A program made the position numbers and the translations under genes. From assembly GCA_946061315.1 (NCBI GenBank), contig CAMGRB010000111.1, positions 1-5,578 of the forward strand: a DNA stretch of 5,578 bases, read 5' to 3'. Every line of letters begins with the position of its first letter. Position 1 is the stretch's first letter. The stretch is from an uncultured Clostridia bacterium. GTDB taxonomy: Bacteria > Bacillota > Clostridia > Oscillospirales > CAG-272. The notes below the pieces were generated by a model. That model ran no database searches, was not told where the DNA came from, and was given only the letters and a program-made list of their open reading frames with translations. Positions 1 to 2,997 of this stretch are shown piece by piece.

Positions 1-51
1 CCTACTGCAACTTATAAAAATGCAGTGCAGCTATTTCGTACAACAAAGACA

Positions 52-85
52 AAAAATCCTGAATGCGAAAGCGTTCGGGATTTTT
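52..85 (+). terminator. Intrinsic terminator, 15-bp stem with GAAA tetraloop
   Basis: The left arm (52-66) and right arm (71-85) pair over 15 positions with two G-T wobbles, around a GAAA tetraloop (67-70). The right arm ends in five T residues and the left arm starts with an A run, so the hairpin can also act on the minus strand. It most likely ends a plus-strand gene off the left edge. Confidence 0.85.
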
Positions 86-107
86 ACTTTTGCTCCCGAA
101 AGGGCGT

Positions 108-160
108 CTCCCTGTGACCACAGCTTCCGCTGCGCGCCCGTCCGAGCCGCATAGTCGCCA
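108..160. repeat. Dispersed intergenic repeat, copy A
   Basis: A GC-rich block that starts CTCCCTGTGACCAC (108-121), identical to copy C at 2620-2633, and continues as CTTCCGCTGCGCGC and CGAGCCGCATAGTCGCC (143-159), matching copy B near 1781-1815. It contains short inverted repeats: CCGAGC (142-147) with GCTCGG (167-172), and GTCCGA (140-145) with TCGGAC (203-208), so the element may extend to about 208 and fold as RNA or single-stranded DNA. It sits just after a terminator and is much richer in GC than the flanking DNA. No coding function is apparent. Confidence 0.6.
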
Positions 161-290
161 TAATTTGCTCGGTACACTCGCAAACTATATCTCCTTGCTT
201 TGTCGGACACCGTTTGTGAAAAACAGTTGATTTTAATTTAATACACTTTTGCATATCATTAATTAAAGCGAATAATTAATATATGGAAAT

Positions 291-322
291 TAAAAGAGGT
301 GGATAGTGAGAATCCACCCCTC
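291..322 (-). terminator. Intrinsic terminator of the minus-strand lipoprotein operon
   Basis: The arms 296-304 and 312-320 pair around a 7-nt loop. Read on the minus strand, the single irregular position becomes a G-T wobble and the hairpin is followed by a T run (complement of 292-295), so it fits the minus strand better than the plus strand. It begins a few bases past the stop codon of the lipoprotein gene. Confidence 0.8.
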
Positions 323-327
323 CTTTT

Positions 328-948
328 TTAATCATTTTTTAGTAAGTACTTGGAATAACATTTTCCATCGCCAGTTGCTAAATAAGTTCCTACTATTTCT
401 CCGTCTTTATACATTTGAATTAATCCATTCTCAAATGTGTAAGTCCCGGAATATTCGTCATTTCCGTCATTTTTATACTTTCCGTTGGACTCAAATATCA
501 ATGTTCCTCTTAACGAAGTTGTAATTGAAAAATCCGAAAGCCCATTGGTGGAATTTGTTGAAATTTCGCTCGAACTGAATGCAGATGAGACTATGTATTT
601 GCCATCAAAATAAGATTTGAATACGACCGGATTTGAAGAAAGAGGCGACATGGGTTCTTTTGTAGTGTAGACACCGTCCTTTTCGGTATATTCATATTTT
701 CCAGGAGCCATTTCATTCATTGTCAAACCTACGGATATATTATCAACTTCATTTGAGTTCAACCCTGCAGAGTCAAAACTTATCGTAAGAGTACCTTTTT
801 TAAATTCTACTATTAGTCTTTCGGTATATTTCTCAGGTAAACCGCCTACAAAAGTGTATGTACTTTTGTTTTTGCTTCCGCAACTCGCTAAAGAAATAGA
901 CATAATAACCAAAATCAAAATGCTTAATGATGAAATAAATTTTTTCAT
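328..948 (-). CDS. Predicted lipoprotein of unknown function
   Basis: A 206-residue protein with a textbook lipoprotein signal: a lysine-containing start (MKKF), a hydrophobic stretch to about residue 20, and a lipobox LASC with the lipidated cysteine at residue 23. It should be exported, cut before Cys23 and anchored to the outer face of the membrane. The mature part is rich in Ser, Thr, Gly, Asn and Tyr with alternating hydrophobic residues, which suggests an all-beta fold. The last 55 residues (GTLIFESNGKY, SGTYTFENGLIQMYKDGE, GTYLATGDG) look like the beta-meander common at the end of small Firmicute lipoproteins. I do not recognise a named family. The start is supported by an AGGAAGG ribosome site just upstream, overlapping the end of the preceding gene. 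It lies 20 nt after the zinc-ribbon membrane protein gene, is probably co-transcribed with it, and is followed by a terminator. Confidence 0.85.
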   Translation of the reverse strand: MKKFISSLSILILVIMSISLASCGSKNKSTYTFVGGLPEKYTERLIVEFKKGTLTISFDSAGLNSNEVDNISVGLTMNEMAPGKYEYTEKDGVYTTKEPMSPLSSNPVVFKSYFDGKYIVSSAFSSSEISTNSTNGLSDFSITTSLRGTLIFESNGKYKNDGNDEYSGTYTFENGLIQMYKDGEIVGTYLATGDGKCYSKYLLKND

Positions 949-968
949 AAAAAATTTCCTTCCTTTTC

Positions 969-1331
969 TTAAAGTTGTTTATACTCGTGGCAGATATAAG
1001 AAGTTCCGCAATTTTTACACTTATGAGTAACGAGATGTACTTCATAAGAAATGTTTTTGATGGCTTCGTTTCCAAGGAATTCATCTTTAATTACTTCTGT
1101 TTTCTCATTGCTGGCACATTTTATGCATAAATTTGATTCCATTTTTTTTGCTTTACAGAAAAAGATGAAAAATAATAGCATGACTACAAATATTCCGATC
1201 ATTAGAAAAATAAATGATATACTCGGAAATATAAATGTGAAAACAATCGTTAACAAAAGGCCTCCGCCTAGTGAAATCCCTCCAATCATATAGAACTTTC
1301 TTAACAAATCCTGTACTTCTTTCTTTTTCAT
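969..1331 (-). CDS. Small two-helix membrane protein with split zinc ribbon
   Basis: A 120-residue protein with two hydrophobic segments (about 14-36 and 38-59) joined by a tight turn, then a soluble tail. The tail has two CxxC pairs, CIKC (Cys69, Cys72) and CKNC (Cys105, Cys108), spaced as in a zinc ribbon with a 32-residue insert; a further Cys114-His115 lies nearby. Basic residues at the N-terminus and after the second helix (KAKK) suggest that both ends are cytoplasmic. The start is secure: a nine-base AGGAGGTGA site lies at 1336-1344, four bases before the ATG. First gene of the operon with the lipoprotein, read from the promoter at 1384-1412. No named family is recognised. Pairing with a lipoprotein and a divergent XRE repressor suggests a regulated envelope function, which is inference. 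Confidence 0.85.
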   Translation of the reverse strand: MKKKEVQDLLRKFYMIGGISLGGGLLLTIVFTFIFPSISFIFLMIGIFVVMLLFFIFFCKAKKMESNLCIKCASNEKTEVIKDEFLGNEAIKNISYEVHLVTHKCKNCGTSYICHEYKQL

Positions 1332-1364
1332 AGTATCACCTCCTCTCTTTACAGCCTTATTCAG

Positions 1365-1382
1365 TAGGCTATTTATAGCCTA
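1365..1382. promoter_or_regulatory. 18-bp palindromic operator at the operon start site
   Basis: TAGGCTATTTATAGCCTA is a perfect inverted repeat of two 8-bp arms around TT. Its right edge lies 1 bp downstream of the minus-strand -10 box (1384-1389), so it covers the expected transcription start. Further copies of the half-site occur at 1396-1401 (ATAGCC, inside the promoter spacer, 21 bp from the same half-site at 1375) and at 1421-1426 (GGCTAT, overlapping a TATAAT box for the divergent gene). The arrangement is typical of a small XRE/Cro-type repressor that controls itself and a divergent operon. The binding protein is inferred to be the product of 1463-1705. Confidence 0.7.
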
Positions 1383-1383
1383 T

Positions 1384-1412
1384 ATTGTATCATATATAGC
1401 CCATTTTGTCAA
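1384..1412 (-). promoter_or_regulatory. Sigma-A-type promoter of the membrane protein/lipoprotein operon
   Basis: Read on the minus strand this is TTGACA (1412-1407), a 17-bp spacer, then TACAAT (1389-1384). The -35 box is perfect and the -10 box has one mismatch to TATAAT, at optimal spacing. The spacer contains one ATAGCC half-site and the start region contains the full palindrome, so it should be strong when not repressed. Confidence 0.85.
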
Positions 1413-1423
1413 TAGGTTTTGGC

Positions 1424-1429
1424 TATAAT
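1424..1429 (+). promoter_or_regulatory. Candidate -10 box for the XRE regulator gene
   Basis: A perfect TATAAT lies 33 bp before the regulator ATG and overlaps a GGCTAT half-site (1421-1426). No good -35 box sits 16-18 bp upstream; TTGTCA at 1406-1411 is only 12 bp away. A second weaker option is TATAAA at 1435-1440. The promoter is probably weak and self-repressed. Confidence 0.4.
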
Positions 1430-1462
1430 TAGACTATAAAATAAAAAAAGGGGATTTATAAT

Positions 1463-1705
1463 ATGGATACTTATACGGCCGTAAAGAACAGATTGCTTAG
1501 ATTGTGCGAGGAGAAAGGATTTTCCATTCATAAACTTGCATTGGAATCTGGAGTTGCTCCATCAACAGTTAAGAATATTTTATATGGAAAGAGCAAAAAT
1601 CCAGGAATAGTAACATTGAAAATGCTTTGCGATGGTTTCGGAATAACTTTAATTGAGTTTTTTAATACGGGAGATTTTTTAAAATTAGAACAGGAAGTCA
1701 GATAA
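1463..1705 (+). CDS. XRE/Cro-type HTH transcriptional regulator
   Basis: An 80-residue single-domain DNA-binding protein. After a first helix (about 3-18), the recognition core reads SIHKLALESGVAPSTVKNIL (21-40), with the pattern usual for Cro/CI-type helix-turn-helix proteins: helix two with its Ala, the turn Gly30-Val-Ala, Ser/Thr starting helix three, then YGKSKNP. The rest (TLKMLCDGFGITLIEFF) matches the closing helices of the fold. There is no sensor or peptidase domain, so it probably acts as a dimeric repressor. The ribosome site is AAGGGGAT (1448-1455), eight bases before the ATG. It is divergent from the membrane protein/lipoprotein operon and shares with it a 131-bp region that contains palindromic half-sites, so control of both is likely. 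Confidence 0.9.
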   Translation: MDTYTAVKNRLLRLCEEKGFSIHKLALESGVAPSTVKNILYGKSKNPGIVTLKMLCDGFGITLIEFFNTGDFLKLEQEVR

Positions 1706-1771
1706 ATCACAGAATACCGTATAGATTTTAATATGTACTCTTATATCCGACAATTTCAAATTTTGTTATGA

Positions 1772-1834
1772 TGTCACGTACTTCCGCTGTGCGCATGTGC
1801 GAGCCTTATTGTTGCCGCACGAGCCTTGTTCGAG
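1772..1834. repeat. Dispersed intergenic repeat, copy B
   Basis: GTACTTCCGCTGTGCGCA (1778-1795) matches copy C (2634-2651) with two differences, and CGAGCCTTATTGTTGCC (1800-1816) matches copy A at 13 of 17 positions. The block holds a stem GTGCG (1797-1801) with CGCAC (1816-1820), and a small direct duplication GAGCCTTRTT (1801-1810 and 1821-1830). It lies between the XRE gene and the terminator at 1842-1869. It has no convincing coding potential. Confidence 0.6.
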
Positions 1835-1841
1835 CAGTCAT

Positions 1842-1869
1842 AAAAAGCCTTGTATTTACAAGGCTTTTT
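1842..1869 (+). terminator. Intrinsic terminator, perfect 13-bp stem
   Basis: The arms 1842-1854 and 1857-1869 are exact reverse complements, with an A run on the left and a T5 run on the right. The plus-strand transcript of the XRE gene should end here. The symmetry would also block transcription arriving on the minus strand. Confidence 0.9.
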
Positions 1870-1916
1870 CATTTTTATGCCAAGACGGAAATGTTCTATG
1901 TGGATAAAGTGCGGTA

Positions 1917-1946
1917 TTGACAATGCGTACTGACGCATAGTATAAT
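1917..1946 (+). promoter_or_regulatory. Consensus sigma-A promoter with inverted repeat in its spacer
   Basis: TTGACA (1917-1922), an 18-bp spacer, then TATAAT (1941-1946): both hexamers are perfect. The spacer contains ATGCGT (1923-1928) facing ACGCAT (1933-1938) across ACTG, a position where a bound repressor would block polymerase. It is 38 bp before the ATG of the P-loop protein gene. The promoter is secure; the operator is only a candidate. Confidence 0.85.
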
Positions 1947-1984
1947 TTAGTCATAATTAATATTTTGAACTTATAGGTATCACA

Positions 1985-2500
1985 ATGAGTGTAATTTTAA
2001 TATGCGGACTTAACGGTTGCGGAAAGACAACGCTCGGCAGGGAATTGGCGAGAGTGTTGAAATATAGTTTTCTTAACGATGAAGATTATTGGTTTTTAGA
2101 GTCCGATATTCCTTTTTCAAAATGTCGTTCAAATGAAGATGCAAAGGCGGCTGTTATGTCTTTCTTAGAACAAAATGAGAATTGCGTAATTGTTGCTTCG
2201 CGAGGCGATTTAGGAACTGAAATAAATTCAAAGCTTGATACGGTTGTTTATCTTTCGGCGCCGCTTGAAATTCGGCTTGAAAGAATTAAAAAACGTGATT
2301 CCGACAGATTTGCCGACAGAGTGTTTGAAGGCGGTGACATGTATGAGCAACAAAAGAAGTTTTATGAATTTGCCGCAACCCGTACTACCGAGAAAATCAA
2401 AAATTGGCTTGAATCTCTATCTTGTGATGTGATTTGCCTTGACGGCAGGAAAGCAATATCCGAGAATATCGACATTATCTTAAAAGCAGGGATACGTTAA
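1985..2500 (+). CDS. Small P-loop NTPase, nucleoside/metabolite kinase-like
   Basis: A 171-residue protein that is essentially one kinase-type P-loop domain. The Walker A loop is GLNGCGKTT (8-16; Lys14 and Thr15 bind the phosphates and Mg2+). A short acidic/aromatic segment NDEDYWF (31-37) lies where small kinases hold the acceptor substrate. A buried strand with ASRGD (71-75) takes the Walker B region, VVYLSAPLEIRLERI (87-101) has the strand-plus-Arg helix of adenylate/shikimate kinase-like enzymes, and KKRDSDRF (102-109) is a basic lid. The family (AAA_33/AAA_18-like) covers kinases of nucleotides, small metabolites and antibiotics, so the substrate cannot be named. The ribosome site (AGGT near 1975-1978) is weak, but the start is fixed by the closeness of the Walker A strand. 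It stands alone behind its own promoter. Confidence 0.85.
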   Translation: MSVILICGLNGCGKTTLGRELARVLKYSFLNDEDYWFLESDIPFSKCRSNEDAKAAVMSFLEQNENCVIVASRGDLGTEINSKLDTVVYLSAPLEIRLERIKKRDSDRFADRVFEGGDMYEQQKKFYEFAATRTTEKIKNWLESLSCDVICLDGRKAISENIDIILKAGIR

Positions 2501-2617
2501 AAAATAGGGGCAGGGACTCTATATGCACAAGATATCCGGAATAAATTTTGTGTGTTGCTAAAAGGCAAGACGTTCGCCAAAATGCAAAATTGGGCATTGG
2601 AACAGATGGAAAACGGC

Positions 2618-2661
2618 ACCTCCCTGTGACCACGTACTTTCGCTATGCGCACGCTTTAGCG
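2618..2661. repeat. Dispersed intergenic repeat, copy C
   Basis: It opens with CTCCCTGTGACCAC (2620-2633), identical to copy A, continues as GTACTTTCGCTATGCGCA (2634-2651), shared with copy B, and ends in the small palindrome CGCTTTAGCG (2652-2661). It is shorter than A and B and lies in the gap between the kinase-like gene and the ribbon-helix-helix promoter. No T-tract terminator is joined to the palindrome. Confidence 0.6.
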
Positions 2662-2721
2662 GGTGATTATTCCTATATATTTGAACACTTTTATTTTTTT
2701 ATTATTATTTGTTAATGGGTA

Positions 2722-2751
2722 TTGACAAATAAACTACAAATGTGCTACAAT
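2722..2751 (+). promoter_or_regulatory. Promoter of the ribbon-helix-helix/TIR operon
   Basis: TTGACA (2722-2727), an 18-bp spacer, then TACAAT (2746-2751), one mismatch from consensus. The start would fall near 2758, giving a leader of about 34 nt before the ATG at 2792. It is the only good promoter seen upstream of the TIR gene, which implies co-transcription of the two genes. Confidence 0.85.
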
Positions 2752-2773
2752 GAATATCGAATAATACTACAAT
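2725..2773 (+). promoter_or_regulatory. 11-bp-periodic direct-repeat operator array
   Basis: ACAAAT at 2725 and 2736, ACAATG at 2747 and ACAATT at 2769 fall on an exact 11-bp grid; the missing register (2758) reads CGAATA. Three of the copies sit in CTACAA (2734, 2745, 2767). The array covers the -35 box, the spacer, the -10 box and the leader. Ribbon-helix-helix repressors typically bind tandem direct repeats cooperatively, and the next gene encodes one, so autorepression of the operon is the natural reading (inference). Confidence 0.65.
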
Positions 2774-2791
2774 TATGGGGGTGTAATAATT

Positions 2792-2986
2792 ATGCCTGAT
2801 AAAAAACTTGTTATATCGTCCAAAAAATATCGTGGAGATTCCTCTGTGGTTTCGGTACGACTTCCTAACGATATGATTGAAAAACTCGATGCAATTGCAG
2901 AGCAAACGGGACGAACCCGTAATGAGATCATTCAGAAATGTCTTACGTATTCAATTGAAAACATCGAAATTACAGATAATAAATAA
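2792..2986 (+). CDS. Ribbon-helix-helix (CopG/Arc-type) protein
   Basis: A 64-residue protein with the ribbon-helix-helix plan: a basic N-terminal arm (KKLVISSKKYRG), a beta ribbon SSVVSVRLP (17-25) whose alternating residues would enter the major groove, helix A (26-39, NDMIEKLDAIAEQT), the turn GRTRNE (40-45) and helix B (to about 57). The fold works as a dimer and usually represses its own operon. The ribosome site GGGGGTG (2777-2783) precedes the ATG by eight bases. Its stop lies only 11 nt before the TIR gene, whose ribosome site fills that gap, so the two are almost certainly one operon. The direct-repeat array over the promoter is the likely target. An antitoxin-like role towards the neighbouring TIR protein is possible, but nothing in the sequence shows contact between them. 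Confidence 0.88.
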   Translation: MPDKKLVISSKKYRGDSSVVSVRLPNDMIEKLDAIAEQTGRTRNEIIQKCLTYSIENIEITDNK

Positions 2987-2997
2987 GGGAGGACGTC

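Larger units (their letters stand above)
1..290. other. Gene-free left-edge stretch with terminator, repeat copy A and AT-rich DNA
   Basis: No gene can be supported here. Two plus-strand frames happen to be open from the left edge (one to a TGA at 115-117, one to a TAG at 152-154), but both run straight through the hairpin terminator at 52-85 and into the dispersed repeat. At most their first 15 or so codons could be the tail of a gene lying off the left edge. Positions 209-290 are AT-rich with a short inverted repeat, ATTAATT (258-264) facing AATTAAT (274-280), and no recognisable gene or promoter pair. Confidence 0.5.

Noticed and set aside
1..154. Open frames from the left edge that read through the first terminator and repeat A
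   Set aside because: Two frames are open at once and both cross a strong intrinsic terminator into a non-coding dispersed repeat. Neither can be assigned as a gene.
258..280. AT-rich inverted repeat as an origin or attachment site
   Set aside because: The arms are only seven A/T bases, have no partner elsewhere in the window, and no replication or integrase gene is nearby.
306..524. 72-codon plus-strand frame at the lipoprotein 3' end
   Set aside because: It lies antisense to the lipoprotein gene and starts within the terminator hairpin.
833..1084. 83-codon minus-strand frame bridging the lipoprotein and membrane protein genes
   Set aside because: It overlaps two genes that both have good ribosome sites and recognisable membrane/lipobox features. 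Its own protein has no coherent pattern.
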